In this document: piece after piece, positions 9,355 through 26,306 of the stretch | How the letters are laid out: each line of letters opens with the position of its first letter | Position numbering within the stretch: the first letter of the stretch is position 1 | NCBI RefSeq assembly: GCF_039724765.1 | Contig: NZ_CP155729.1 | Location: 4,411,501 to 4,475,500 of the forward strand | DNA from: Sagittula stellata E-37 | GTDB taxonomy: Bacteria; Pseudomonadota; Alphaproteobacteria; Rhodobacterales; Rhodobacteraceae | Direction: 5' to 3' | Length of the DNA stretch: 64,000 bases | Notes under the pieces: generated by a model | Databases searched by the model: none | What the model was told of the DNA's origin: nothing | What the model saw: only the letters and a program-made list of their open reading frames with translations | Made by a program: the position numbers and the translations under genes

Positions 9355-9391
9355 GAAACCCACCCTACTAAGTTGGGTAGGGCGGGGTTTC
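9355..9391. repeat. REP-like palindrome between fusA and tuf
   Basis: An imperfect inverted repeat of about 16-bp arms (GAAACCCACCCTAC against GTAGGGCGGGGTTTC). Stem-loops of this GTAGGGTGGG type are common intergenic repeats in this group. It could act as a mRNA stabiliser or processing site between fusA and tuf. There is no T-run for termination. Confidence 0.5.
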
Positions 9392-9405
9392 CCCCGCCAC
9401 CCGGC

Positions 9406-11529
9406 TTATGCGTACTTCGACTGGATCTCGTCCGAGATGTTCTGCGGAACCGGATCGTAGTGGTCGAACTGCATGGTGAACTGCGCGCGGCCCGAAGACA
9501 TGGAGCGCAGGGTGTTGATGTAGCCGAACATGTTGGCCAGCGGCACGAATGCCTTGATCGCCACGGCGTTGCCGCGCGGTTCCTGACCGGACACCTGACC
9601 GCGACGGGAGGTCAGGTCGCCGATGATGGACCCGGTGTATTCTTCCGGCGTCACCACTTCGACGTTCATCATCGGTTCCAGCAGCTTCGCGCCGGCCTTC
9701 CTCAGGCCTTCGCGCATGCACATCCGCGACGCGATCTCGAACGCGAGAACCGAGGAGTCGACGTCGTGGAACTTGCCGTCCAGCAGGGCCACCTTGAAGT
9801 CGATCACCGGGAAGCCTGCCAGCGGACCGGAGTCCATGACCGACTTGATGCCCTTTTCGACACCCGGGATGTATTCCTTCGGAACCGCGCCGCCAACGAT
9901 GCGGGACTCGAAGGAGAACCCTTCGCCCGGCTCTGTCGGGATGATCTCCAGCTTGACTTCGGCGAACTGGCCCGAACCGCCGGACTGCTTCTTGTGGGTG
10001 TACTGGTGCTCGATCTTGTGGGAGATCGTTTCGCGGTACGCCACCTGCGGTGCGCCGATGTTGGCCTCGACCTTGAACTCCCGCTTGAGGCGGTCGACGA
10101 GGATGTCGAGGTGAAGTTCGCCCATGCCCTTCATGATGGTCTGACCGGACTCGAGGTCGGTCTCCACGCGGAAGGACGGGTCTTCGGCGGCAAGACGCGC
10201 CAGACCTGCGGACATCTTCTCCTGGTCGCCCTTGGTCTTGGGCTCGACCGCGATCTCGATCACCGGCTCCGGGAAGGTCATGGTTTCGAGAACCACCGGC
10301 TCCTTCGCGTCGCACAGGGTGTCACCCGTGGTGGTGTCCTTCAGACCCGCCAGCGCGATGATGTCGCCTGCAAAGGCTTCCTCGATCTCTTCGCGGTTGT
10401 TGGAGTGCATCATCATCATACGACCGATGCGCTCTTTCTTGCCCTTGGTGGAGTTCAGGATCGAGTCGCCCTTCTTCATCACGCCGGAGTAGACGCGAGT
10501 GAAGGTCAGGGAGCCGACGAACGGGTCGTTCATGATCTTGAACGCCAGGCCAGCGAAAGGCATGGAGTCGTCCGCACGGCGCGGGATGTCACGGGTTTCC
10601 GTTTCGTCGCCCGGCTTGAAGCCCATGTAGTCCACGACGTCCAGCGGGGACGGCAGGTAGTCGACAACGGCGTTCAGCAGCGGCTGCACACCCTTGTTCT
10701 TGAACGCGGAACCGCCCAGCACCGGCACGAAGTGCAGCGCCAGCGTGCCCTTGCGCAGCAGTTTGCGCAGGGTCGGGACGTCGGGCTCTTCGCCTTCCAG
10801 GTAGGCTTCCATGGCGTCGTCGTCTTCTTCGACGGCCGCTTCGATCATCTTGCCGCGCCATTCGTCGGCAACGTCCTTCAGATCGTCGCGGATCGGGCCA
10901 CGGACCCAGGAGGCGCCAAGGTCTTCACCCTTCCACACCCACTCTTCCATGGTCACGAGGTCGATCAGACCTTCCAGCTCGGACTCGGCGCCGATCGGCA
11001 GCGCGATCGGAACGGCGCGCGCACCGGTGCGGTCCTCGACCATGTTGACGCAGTTGAAGAAGTCCGCGCCGATCTTGTCCATCTTGTTGACGAACACGAT
11101 GCGCGGCACCTTGTAACGGTCGGCCTGACGCCACACGGTTTCGGTCTGCGGTTCGACGCCGGCGTTGGCGTCCAGAACGCAGACGGCACCGTCGAGCACC
11201 GCGAGCGAACGCTCCACCTCGATGGTGAAGTCGACGTGCCCGGGGGTGTCGATGATGTTCATCCGGAACTTGGTGTCATCCGTGCCCTCGGGGGTCGGAT
11301 CTTCCTGCCACTGCCAGAAGGTCGTGGTCGCAGCGGAGGTGATGGTGATGCCACGCTCCTGCTCCTGCTCCATCCAGTCCATCGTGGCCGCACCGTCGTG
11401 CACCTCGCCGATGTTGTGGGATTTGCCCGTGTAGAACAGGATCCGCTCCGAGCATGTGGTCTTTCCGGCGTCGATGTGCGCCATGATACCGAAGTTGCGG
11501 TACCGTTCGAGGGGATAATCGCGTGCCAT
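9406..11529 (-). CDS. fusA: Elongation factor G
   Basis: 707 residues, full length. EF-G is the GTPase that drives translocation and, with RRF, ribosome recycling. Motifs are AHIDAGKTT (G1), RGITITSA (G2), DTPGHVDF (G3) and NKMDKIG (G4), followed by the domain II-V region ending [20 protein letters not shown]. Start at 11529 with AGAGGA upstream. It sits in the rpsL-rpsG-fusA-tuf str operon, separated from rpsG by 235 bp, unusually far for this operon. Confidence 0.98.
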   Translation of the reverse strand: MARDYPLERYRNFGIMAHIDAGKTTCSERILFYTGKSHNIGEVHDGAATMDWMEQEQERGITITSAATTTFWQWQEDPTPEGTDDTKFRMNIIDTPGHVDFTIEVERSLAVLDGAVCVLDANAGVEPQTETVWRQADRYKVPRIVFVNKMDKIGADFFNCVNMVEDRTGARAVPIALPIGAESELEGLIDLVTMEEWVWKGEDLGASWVRGPIRDDLKDVADEWRGKMIEAAVEEDDDAMEAYLEGEEPDVPTLRKLLRKGTLALHFVPVLGGSAFKNKGVQPLLNAVVDYLPSPLDVVDYMGFKPGDETETRDIPRRADDSMPFAGLAFKIMNDPFVGSLTFTRVYSGVMKKGDSILNSTKGKKERIGRMMMMHSNNREEIEEAFAGDIIALAGLKDTTTGDTLCDAKEPVVLETMTFPEPVIEIAVEPKTKGDQEKMSAGLARLAAEDPSFRVETDLESGQTIMKGMGELHLDILVDRLKREFKVEANIGAPQVAYRETISHKIEHQYTHKKQSGGSGQFAEVKLEIIPTEPGEGFSFESRIVGGAVPKEYIPGVEKGIKSVMDSGPLAGFPVIDFKVALLDGKFHDVDSSVLAFEIASRMCMREGLRKAGAKLLEPMMNVEVVTPEEYTGSIIGDLTSRRGQVSGQEPRGNAVAIKAFVPLANMFGYINTLRSMSSGRAQFTMQFDHYDPVPQNISDEIQSKYA

Positions 11530-11764
11530 GGGTATGGGTCCTCTGGGGGTAATCTCTGCGCGGGCGCTTAACCCTCGCCTCCGATAAGTTCAAGCGTCGC
11601 GTTGCCGCGAACGGCAAAGAGCGGCCAAAGCCCGTTCCCGGGCCCGGCCACTCCGGTGTGCGGATGTGTGGAGCACCCGTTTCCTGCCCCGACTCCCGGT
11701 CCGTATCCGAAGATCTCTCCGGCGGGAACGGGGCGGACGGGGCGCGGGTGCTCCGGCATCTGTC

Positions 11765-12235
11765 TTACCAGCGGTAGTGCGAGAACGCCTTGTTGGCGTC
11801 GGCCATCTTGTGCGTGTCCTCGCGCTTCTTCACCGCGGAACCACGGGACTGGACGGCGTCGATCAGCTCACCGGCCAGACGCTCTTCCATGGTGTTTTCG
11901 TTGCGGTTGCGGGACGCGGTGATCAGCCAGCGGATCGCCAGCGCCTCGCGGCGCTCCGGACGCACTTCGACCGGCACCTGGTAGGTGGCACCACCGACGC
12001 GGCGCGAACGCACCTCGACCGACGGCTTGATGTTGTCGAGCGCCTCGTGGAAGATTTCCAGCGGCGCACGCTTCACCTTGTTCTCGACGCGGTCGAGCGC
12101 GCCGTAGACGATGCTTTCGGCGACGGACTTCTTGCCGTCGTACATCAGGTTGTTCATGAATTTGGTCAGAACGCGGTCGCCGTACTTGGCGTCGGGCAGG
12201 ACTTCGCGTTTTTCTGCGGCGTGACGACGGGACAT
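11765..12235 (-). CDS. rpsG: 30S ribosomal protein S7
   Basis: 156 residues, the usual length. S7 nucleates assembly of the 30S head by binding the 3' domain of 16S rRNA and contacts the E site. Typical parts are [24 protein letters not shown]-like [15 protein letters not shown], and the arm [15 protein letters not shown]. Start 12235 has AGAGGA upstream. It follows rpsL by 24 bp. In E. coli S7 represses this operon by binding between rpsL and rpsG; the short spacer here does not show an obvious equivalent. Confidence 0.97.
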   Translation of the reverse strand: MSRRHAAEKREVLPDAKYGDRVLTKFMNNLMYDGKKSVAESIVYGALDRVENKVKRAPLEIFHEALDNIKPSVEVRSRRVGGATYQVPVEVRPERREALAIRWLITASRNRNENTMEERLAGELIDAVQSRGSAVKKREDTHKMADANKAFSHYRW

Positions 12236-12259
12236 GTCAGTATCCTCTTCTTCTCTGAG

Positions 12260-12631
12260 TTACTTCGGACGCTTCGCGCCGTACTTCGAACGGCGTTGCT
12301 TCCGGTCCTTGACGCCCTGGGTATCCAGAACACCGCGCAGGATGTGGTAACGCACACCCGGAAGGTCTTTCACACGGCCGCCACGGATCAGGACAACGGA
12401 GTGCTCCTGAAGGTTGTGGCTTTCACCGGGGATGTAGGAAATGACCTCGTAGCCGTTGGTCAGGCGGACCTTCGCAACTTTCCGCATTGCGGAGTTCGGC
12501 TTCTTCGGGGTGGTGGTGTAGACGCGCGTGCAGACGCCGCGCTTCTGGGGGCACTGCTCCAGGTGTTGGGACTTGGAGCGCTTGACTTTGGGCTGCCGCG
12601 GTTTGCGGATCAGCTGCTGAATCGTGGGCAT
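12260..12631 (-). CDS. rpsL: 30S ribosomal protein S12
   Basis: 123 residues. S12 lies at the decoding centre and monitors codon-anticodon pairing. The conserved loop [14 protein letters not shown] carries Lys at position 43 and [11 protein letters not shown] carries Lys at 88, the residues changed in streptomycin-resistant mutants; both are wild type here. First gene of the str operon. A consensus-like promoter lies about 320 bp upstream, giving a long leader with a hairpin just before the gene. Confidence 0.97.
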   Translation of the reverse strand: MPTIQQLIRKPRQPKVKRSKSQHLEQCPQKRGVCTRVYTTTPKKPNSAMRKVAKVRLTNGYEVISYIPGESHNLQEHSVVLIRGGRVKDLPGVRYHILRGVLDTQGVKDRKQRRSKYGAKRPK

Positions 12632-12662
12632 GTAGACGTTATCCCCGTGCTTCTCACTTGGT

Positions 12663-12681
12663 GCCGGGGATCGGGCCCGGC
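12663..12681 (-). promoter_or_regulatory. Hairpin in the rpsL leader
   Basis: GCCGGG/CCCGGC stem with a 7-nt loop, about 30 nt upstream of the rpsL start codon in the predicted leader. It could influence translation initiation of rpsL. Confidence 0.35.
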
Positions 12682-12953
12682 GGGTTCAGGTCTGGACCTT
12701 TCCGTCCGGACGCCCGCGGGGCGCCCATGGAAAGGGCCGGTTCGGTGCGTCGCGGGCGCGCCGGGCAGAAACCCTTGCACACAAACGACTTTTGGTCCGC
12801 ATCCGACCCCTTACCGGAGGGCCTACGCGGGGGCGTTCCAGAGGTCCCGGGCTTGCATCGCCCCGAACTTGATCGCAGTCTCTGTCATGAGACGGTGGTT
12901 CGGTATCAAACGGAAGCGCCCAGACAAAGCCCGGGCGCAACGGATTGAAGGCG

Positions 12954-12982
12954 CATATACGCAGAGTCGCCCCCCTTGTCAA
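12954..12982 (-). promoter_or_regulatory. Predicted str operon (rpsL) promoter
   Basis: Minus-strand TTGACA (12977-12982), exactly 17 bp, then TATATG (12954-12959). This is the best sigma-70 match noted in the window. The predicted transcript start near 12947 leaves a leader of about 315 nt before rpsL. Confidence 0.75.
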
Positions 12983-13566
12983 CAGCACCGCCCCCTGACC
13001 TGCCGGAAGCGGCCGGCATGCGCCCGTCAAGGCTGCGCGGCGCCGCCGCCGGACCGATGACAGACAGCGCTTCGGCGATGCTCCGCACCACTGGCCGCAC
13101 CACATTCTCCGAATACGCCACCCATCGACGTGTCGCACGAACAGCCCGCCTGCGCATGTTCCGTCGACCTGCCGCCGCGCGGCGCCCCACAACGCACAAC
13201 CGCCTCGCCCTCCGGCACGCGCGACAGCCCGATGACCGCGCCGCCGCAGCGCCCATCCCTGCCACATGATCCTTCGACCGGCCCCAGCCCCGCGCGTACG
13301 GGCTGGCGACAAAGCCGCGATGCACCGCCGCCCCAGCGTCCCGCATGCACCGCCGCCGCCTCTCAACAGCCCGCCGCAGCGCGACACCGTCCTTCATCTT
13401 GGCCCAAATACCTCCGCCGGAGGCGACCCGAGGAGAAGGCCGCAGGCCGCCGACGAGACATGAGGCGCGCGCGCCCGCGCGCCCCGCCGAACACCCCCGG
13501 CAGGCCATCGCTGGACAGCCGGGCCACCCCAAGGCACTCTCGCCGCGCACGCCGCCGGAGCCCTCA
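12983..13566. other. Intergenic region upstream of the str operon
   Basis: About 580 bp of very GC-rich DNA. All reading frames are largely open, as expected from composition, but none has a ribosome-binding site or family resemblance. The only recognisable item is the dispersed repeat at 13391-13424. Confidence 0.5.
13391..13424. repeat. Dispersed CCTCCGCCGGAGG repeat, copy A
   Basis: A 34-bp motif running from CCTTCATCTTGG to CCGCCGGAGGC, nearly identical to the copy at 38405-38439. On the minus strand it reads as a short CCTCC-GGC-GGAGG stem followed by TATTT, terminator-like. Confidence 0.7.
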
Positions 13567-14370
13567 ATGCAAGTGATCGGATTTTGTCGTTTCTCCTATC
13601 CCGCCGAAGGCGGCTTTCAGGTGGCGCATGACACGGCGGAGGCCCGCGCCGCCTACCTCTACGCCCCCGCGCGGATAGAGGAGCGGTTCCGCCACTTCGA
13701 AACCATCTGCCTGCCCTCGATCCGGGCGCAGACCGACCCGGATTTCCTTTTCGTCATCCTGATCGGCGACGCCATGCCCGCCCCCCTGCGCGCGCGGCTG
13801 GAGGCGCTGACCGCGGACATGCCGCAGGTCCGCATCCTCGCCCGTCCGCCCGGACCGCACCGCAGGGTCTGCCAGCAGGCGATCAACGCCGTCCGGGACA
13901 TGAAGCAACCGAGCCTCCAGTTCCGTCACGACGACGACGACGCGGTGGCGCTGACTTTTGTCGAACGGCTGAAGGAGGCGGCACTCGACGCCGCCCCTCT
14001 GCTTGGAAAGAACCGTCACGTGGGCTTCGACTGGAACCGGGGCTACGTCGCCCGGCCGGATGCCGAAGGGATCTGCGGCGAGGTGCAGGTCACGCCGTTC
14101 TGGGGCGTCGCGCAAGCGGTCTACGTCCAGCCCGGCACCCGGCAGAGCGTGATGAACTTCGGCCACCAGAAGCTGATGACCTTCATGCCCTGCCTCACCT
14201 TCACCGACGAGGTGATGTACCTGCGCGGCCACAACGACCACAACGACTCCCGGCAAAAGAAACACGTCCGCCCGATCAGGCTGCCCCGCCTGAACGCAGA
14301 AGGCGAAGCGCTCCTGAAGGAACGCTTCGCCATTGATGCCGATCATGTCAGGCGCGTGTTCGGCGCCTGA
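13567..14370 (+). CDS. Putative rhamnosyltransferase / glycosyltransferase
   Basis: 267 residues. It resembles the 'putative rhamnosyl transferase' family common in Rhodobacteraceae: it starts MQVIGFCRFSYPAEGGF, has SIRAQTDPDFLFVILIGD (nucleotide-binding beta-alpha region), the acidic run RHDDDDAVALTFV in place of a DxD metal motif (about residues 120-130), and NFGHQKLMTFMPC. No signal peptide or membrane segment, so cytoplasmic and probably acting on cell-envelope or exopolysaccharide sugars. It stands alone on the plus strand within the ribosomal cluster, tail to tail with the next gene. The acceptor sugar cannot be told. Confidence 0.75.
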   Translation: MQVIGFCRFSYPAEGGFQVAHDTAEARAAYLYAPARIEERFRHFETICLPSIRAQTDPDFLFVILIGDAMPAPLRARLEALTADMPQVRILARPPGPHRRVCQQAINAVRDMKQPSLQFRHDDDDAVALTFVERLKEAALDAAPLLGKNRHVGFDWNRGYVARPDAEGICGEVQVTPFWGVAQAVYVQPGTRQSVMNFGHQKLMTFMPCLTFTDEVMYLRGHNDHNDSRQKKHVRPIRLPRLNAEGEALLKERFAIDADHVRRVFGA

Positions 14371-14388
14371 CCGAAGACCCGGACGACG

Positions 14389-15600
14389 TCAGCTCTCGCT
14401 GTCGGACAGGGTGACGTGGATGATCTCGCCATCGGCCTTGTCGGTGGCCAGCAGGAACGAGCCGTCCGCCAGCACCTCCACGTCGCGCACGCGTCCAAGA
14501 TCGGTCAGCAGGCGCTCCTCCTCGGACACGGTGTCACCGTCCCAGCCGAGGCGCACGATGCCCGGCGCCACGAGCGCGCCGATCAGAAGGTCGCCGTCCC
14601 ATTCCGGGAACATGTCGCCGTCGTAAAAGGTCATGTCGCCCGGCGCGATCACCGGGTCCCAGTAGTAGTCGGGCTGCTCCATGCCATCCTGGACCGCGAC
14701 ACCCTCGCTCACCTCCGAGCCGTCGTAGTTCACGCCGTAGGAGATCACCGGCCAGCCGTAGTTCTTGCCGGCTTCGGTGATGTTGATCTCGTCGCCGCCC
14801 GCCGGTCCGTGCTCCAGCGTGAACAACTGGTCGCCGCGCATGGCAGCGCCCTGCACGTTGCGGTGGCCGTAGGACCAGATCGTGTCGATGGCGTTCTCCT
14901 GCCCGACGAACGGGTTGTCCTCAGGGGTGGAGCCGTCCAGCGACACGCGCACCACCTTGCCGTAGGTGGTCGACAGGTCCTGCGCCTTCACACGCTCTTC
15001 CTCGGTAAAGTGCTCGCCCGTGGTGATGAAGGCGTGGCCGTTGCCGTCAAAGACGATCCGGCTGCCGTAGTGCATGGCTGCCGGGCTCGGCGGGTCCTGC
15101 ACGAAGATGTCGGAGACCTCCGTCAGCTCGGTCATGTCCTCCGACAGCTTGCCGCGCGCCGCAGCGGTGACGGAGGTGCCGTCGCCCATGCCCTTGGCAT
15201 AGGTGAAATAGATCCAGCGGTCCTCCTCGAAACCGGGGCCGACCTTCACGTCCAGAAGGCCCGCCTGCGTGCTGTTTCCGGCGGATTGATTGAAGATCTC
15301 CGGCAGGCCCGAGACCGGCTCGGACACGGTGCCGTCCATCTGCACCACGCGCAGTCGCCCGGGACGTTCCGTCACCAGAAGGCCCGCGTCACCGGGCAGC
15401 GCCTCGACGGCCCACGGATGCTCAAGCCCCTCGGCAAGCACGGTCTGCGTGTAGTCGTAGTCGGAGGTGACCAGCTCGGCCCGCGTCTGGCTATCGAAGG
15501 CCGGCTCGAAGTCTGCGTTGCGTTCGCCCCACTCGTGGGTCTGGGCCGCGGCGGGCGTGGTGGCCAGCGCGGCCATGGCAGTCAGCGAGATGCGTGTCAT
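14389..15600 (-). CDS. PQQ-dependent sugar dehydrogenase (Asd/YliI-type)
   Basis: 403 residues with a signal peptide (MTRISLTAMAALATTPAAAQ), so periplasmic. The body is a glucose/sorbosone dehydrogenase-type six-bladed beta-propeller: GLEHPWAVEALPGD, VTERPGRLRVV, SYGHRNVQGAA, LFTLEHGPAGGDEIN and NYGWPVISYG are the conserved blades that bind PQQ and calcium. It oxidises aldose sugars and passes electrons to the respiratory chain; the substrate is not predictable. Start at 15600 is supported by AAGGGAG upstream. It is located between rpsL and rpoC with no related neighbours. Confidence 0.88.
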   Translation of the reverse strand: MTRISLTAMAALATTPAAAQTHEWGERNADFEPAFDSQTRAELVTSDYDYTQTVLAEGLEHPWAVEALPGDAGLLVTERPGRLRVVQMDGTVSEPVSGLPEIFNQSAGNSTQAGLLDVKVGPGFEEDRWIYFTYAKGMGDGTSVTAAARGKLSEDMTELTEVSDIFVQDPPSPAAMHYGSRIVFDGNGHAFITTGEHFTEEERVKAQDLSTTYGKVVRVSLDGSTPEDNPFVGQENAIDTIWSYGHRNVQGAAMRGDQLFTLEHGPAGGDEINITEAGKNYGWPVISYGVNYDGSEVSEGVAVQDGMEQPDYYWDPVIAPGDMTFYDGDMFPEWDGDLLIGALVAPGIVRLGWDGDTVSEEERLLTDLGRVRDVEVLADGSFLLATDKADGEIIHVTLSDSES

Positions 15601-15747
15601 ATGTGTCTCCCTTGTTCTCTGCTTGCCCAACGACCCGGTCCCGTCCCGGGGTCCACCGCCTGACGGTTTCGTGACCGGAGCGACAACACAGCGGCGCCGG
15701 ACAGGCAAGGAATTGACGATCACGGAAACGGAGGGGCGCCCAAAGAA

Positions 15748-15775
15748 AAAGGCCCCCGCGCGGGCGGGGGCCTTT
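15748..15775 (-). terminator. Terminator of rpoBC
   Basis: AAAGGCCCCCGC/GCGGGGGCCTTT stem, then TTTTTCTTT on the minus strand, about 40 bp past the rpoC stop. Confidence 0.92.
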
Positions 15776-15812
15776 CGATGTCCTGCGGCCTTGCGACCGG
15801 GTCAGCCTGCGA

Positions 15813-20066
<4,254 letters not shown>

Positions 20067-20104
20067 GTATTCCTCACAAATTCAGAGGGAAGCGGGGGCG
20101 CGAG

Positions 20105-20134
20105 GCCAAGATCTTTCGGACGAAAGATCTTGGC
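20105..20134. repeat. Perfect palindrome 1 in the rpoB-rpoC spacer
   Basis: 30 bp with 14-bp perfect arms around GA (core AGATCTTTCG/CGAAAGATCT). As RNA it is a very stable hairpin. It is followed after 4 bp by a second, unrelated palindrome. Confidence 0.85.
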
Positions 20135-20138
20135 GACA

Positions 20139-20161
20139 CAGAGTTTTCGTCGAAAACTCTG
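20139..20161. repeat. Perfect palindrome 2 in the rpoB-rpoC spacer
   Basis: 23 bp with 11-bp perfect arms (CAGAGTTTTCG/CGAAAACTCTG) around one base. It ends 4 bp before the rpoB stop codon. It shares a TTTTCG..CGAAAA core style with palindrome 1 but has a different sequence. Confidence 0.85.
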
Positions 20162-20165
20162 CGGG

Positions 20166-24302
<4,137 letters not shown>

Positions 24303-24443
24303 GAGGGGAGCACCCTTTCGATTTTCTCTGCCCGAACCTGCACGCTGCCGGGGCCACAGCGGCGGTTCACGTCAGTGACGGCGGGTCGACGGGTCCATTC
24401 TCGGCGCGCGTCCCACCGCGTGCCACTCGACCGGTTTCCCTGC

Positions 24444-24500
24444 CTTGGGAAACCCCCCGTCTGCGCGCGGGAAACGCATGCAGACGGGGGGCTTGCCAAG
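24444..24500. repeat. Large imperfect inverted repeat upstream of rpoB
   Basis: Arms 24444-24464 and 24480-24500 pair at about 18 of 21 positions, including an uninterrupted CCCCCCGTCTGC/GCAGACGGGGGG core. It lies 140 bp upstream of rpoB inside the rplL-rpoB spacer. It may be an rpoBC leader structure or a dispersed repeat. Confidence 0.6.
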
Positions 24501-24997
24501 ACGGGCGAAGGGGATGCCTGTTGTCCGGATGTTCTGGGGAAGACCGGATATGGGGGCTGGGATCAGATATTCAACTGTCGTGCGCCGCCCCCTATCTCCG
24601 AAACACCTGCGCCACGGCTTCGAATCGCTCGAACCCGCGGGAGATTTCCGAATATTCGGTAAAGCGCAAGCGCGCAACCCCCCCTTGGCCGGGGCACGCG
24701 GATTTATGCACTTGAAGCAGAATGACAAAAAGCGCCCGTTCCGTCAAGGAGTCACGAAAAAACAACCCAATTCCATGGCCGTGGCAGACCCGCCGCCCAA
24801 CGCGAAGGCGCAGGCATTCGTGACCTCCGAAGCCTTCGGCGCGGCGTTAACCTTTGGTTAACCTTACGTCAATTCGGCCTGGGCCTTCCGCGCCTCGGGC
24901 TGCCAGGCGCTGGCCGACAAGACGCGCGGCCCCTGTCGAATTGGACTCCGGGAGCCCGAAAACCGCGCGCGACAGCAGTCGCACCGACCACCGCACC

Positions 24998-25030
24998 AAA
25001 AAAACAAGCGCCCCCGGATGGGAGCGCTTG
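24998..25030 (-). terminator. rplJL terminator / attenuator before rpoB
   Basis: Stem CAAGCGC/GCGCTTG followed on the minus strand by seven T residues, about 30 bp after the rplL stop. It should end or attenuate most rplJL transcripts, matching the known higher need for L7/L12 than for RNA polymerase. Confidence 0.85.
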
Positions 25031-25055
25031 CCGTAAACCAGTCGTGAGACGGGAA

Positions 25056-25436
25056 TTACTTGATCTCGACTTCGGCGCCTGCCTCTTCGAGCTTCTTCTT
25101 GAGTTCCTCGGCTTCGTCCTTGGAAACGCCTTCCTTGACAGCCTTGCCGCCGGCTTCCACCAGCTCTTTGGCTTCTTTCAGGCCCAGGCCGGTGATGCCG
25201 CGGACTTCCTTGATCACGTTGATCTTCTTGTCGCCTGCGGACTTGAGGATTACGTCGAACTCGGTCTTTTCTTCTTCGGCTGCGCCACCAGCGTCGCCTG
25301 CCGGGCCAGCCATCATGACTGCGCCGCCGGCTGCGGGCTCGATGCCGTACTCATCCTTGAGGATGGTCTTCAGTTCTTGTGCTTCGAGCAGGGTCAGGTT
25401 GACGATTTGCTCAGCAAGTGCTTTGAGATCTGCCAT
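25056..25436 (-). CDS. rplL: 50S ribosomal protein L7/L12
   Basis: 126 residues. L7/L12 forms the flexible stalk that recruits GTPase factors. The N-terminal dimerisation domain is [26 protein letters not shown], followed by an Ala/Gly-rich hinge ([17 protein letters not shown]) and the C-terminal domain [24 protein letters not shown] to GAEVEIK, all standard. It is cotranscribed with rplJ (71-bp spacer) and followed by a strong terminator. Confidence 0.98.
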   Translation of the reverse strand: MADLKALAEQIVNLTLLEAQELKTILKDEYGIEPAAGGAVMMAGPAGDAGGAAEEEKTEFDVILKSAGDKKINVIKEVRGITGLGLKEAKELVEAGGKAVKEGVSKDEAEELKKKLEEAGAEVEIK

Positions 25437-25507
25437 TTTGAGACTCTTTCCGTTTAGATATGTGTTCCAACGTCAGGGCATGTGCCCCACGGGGATCGAA
25501 AGGTTGC

Positions 25508-26026
25508 TTACGCCGCTTCCTGCTTTTCCTCGATGGTCGACAGGATGGAGGCGATGTTGGAAGCAGGCGCGCCAATGGCCCCGGCGATGTTCGATGCGGG
25601 TGCGCCGATGCAGCCGACGATGGAAGCGATAAGCTCCTCGCGCGACGGCATTTTCGACACGGCTTCGACACCGGCCCGGTCCAGCGTGGTGCCACCCATC
25701 GCACCGCCAAGGATTTCCAACTTCTTGTTGTCCTTGGCGAAGTCTTCGACAACCTTGGCCGCTGCGACCGGGTCCTCGGAGAAGGTAAGCACCGTCATGC
25801 CATCAAGGTACTGCGCAATCCCTTCGGCAGGGGTGCCCTCGACGGCAATCTTGGCGAGCTTGTTCTTGGCGACGCGGACGGTGGCTTGCCCATTGCGGGC
25901 GCGACCACGCAGGTCCGTCATCTCGGCAACCGTGAGACCCTCGTAGCGGGCAACCACCACGACGCCAGAGCTTTCGAAGATCTGGCCGAGTTCCTCGACC
26001 AATTTCTCTTTCTGGGCTCTATCCAC
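25508..26026 (-). CDS. rplJ: 50S ribosomal protein L10
   Basis: 172 residues. L10 anchors the L7/L12 dimers to 23S rRNA; the N-terminal rRNA-binding part includes [19 protein letters not shown] and [15 protein letters not shown], and the C-terminal helix that binds L7/L12 dimers is [17 protein letters not shown]. The start is a GTG at 26026 with GGAGTG 8 bp upstream. In E. coli the L10-L12 complex represses the operon through the leader; the 280-bp leader here has a palindrome at 26189-26204 but homology to the L10 leader cannot be shown by eye. Confidence 0.97.
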   Translation of the reverse strand: MDRAQKEKLVEELGQIFESSGVVVVARYEGLTVAEMTDLRGRARNGQATVRVAKNKLAKIAVEGTPAEGIAQYLDGMTVLTFSEDPVAAAKVVEDFAKDNKKLEILGGAMGGTTLDRAGVEAVSKMPSREELIASIVGCIGAPASNIAGAIGAPASNIASILSTIEEKQEAA

Positions 26027-26188
26027 AGTTTCACTCCAGTTGTTGGAGGGCGGACCCTCCGGCTCTCAGTCGACCGGGTTTCCCCGGTCACAAAGTCCGA
26101 ATGAGGGTCGACGCATCCTGTGCGGCCCAACGCAGAAGCGCGGGGCTGAAAAGATGTCTCTTCCCGTCTCAGGCAGGAATTATTGGAA

Positions 26189-26204
26189 CCATTTCAGGAA
26201 ATGG
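26189..26204 (-). promoter_or_regulatory. Palindrome in the rplJ upstream region
   Basis: CCATTTC-AG-GAAATGG, a perfect 7-bp stem, with further TTGG/CCAA pairing outside it. It lies 165 bp upstream of rplJ and is a candidate leader structure or operator. No other feature was found in the 26027-26306 gap. Confidence 0.35.
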
Positions 26205-26306
26205 GCCAACCCACCGTCTCGGACGAATTACGGTGCCGAATACGAATCGCATTTGGCACCGCGAGGCCTGCATTAGCACCGGCCATTATTTCTTGCAATC
26301 ATTCAA

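Noticed and set aside
11568..11759. A 63-codon minus-strand frame between rpsG and fusA, 5 bp after the rpsG stop
   Set aside because: Gly/Pro-rich, no ribosome-binding site in the spacer, no resemblance to known proteins; kept out despite the suggestive spacing.
24445..24861. A 138-codon plus-strand frame upstream of rpoB
   Set aside because: It runs through the large inverted repeat, has no ribosome-binding site and no domain features.
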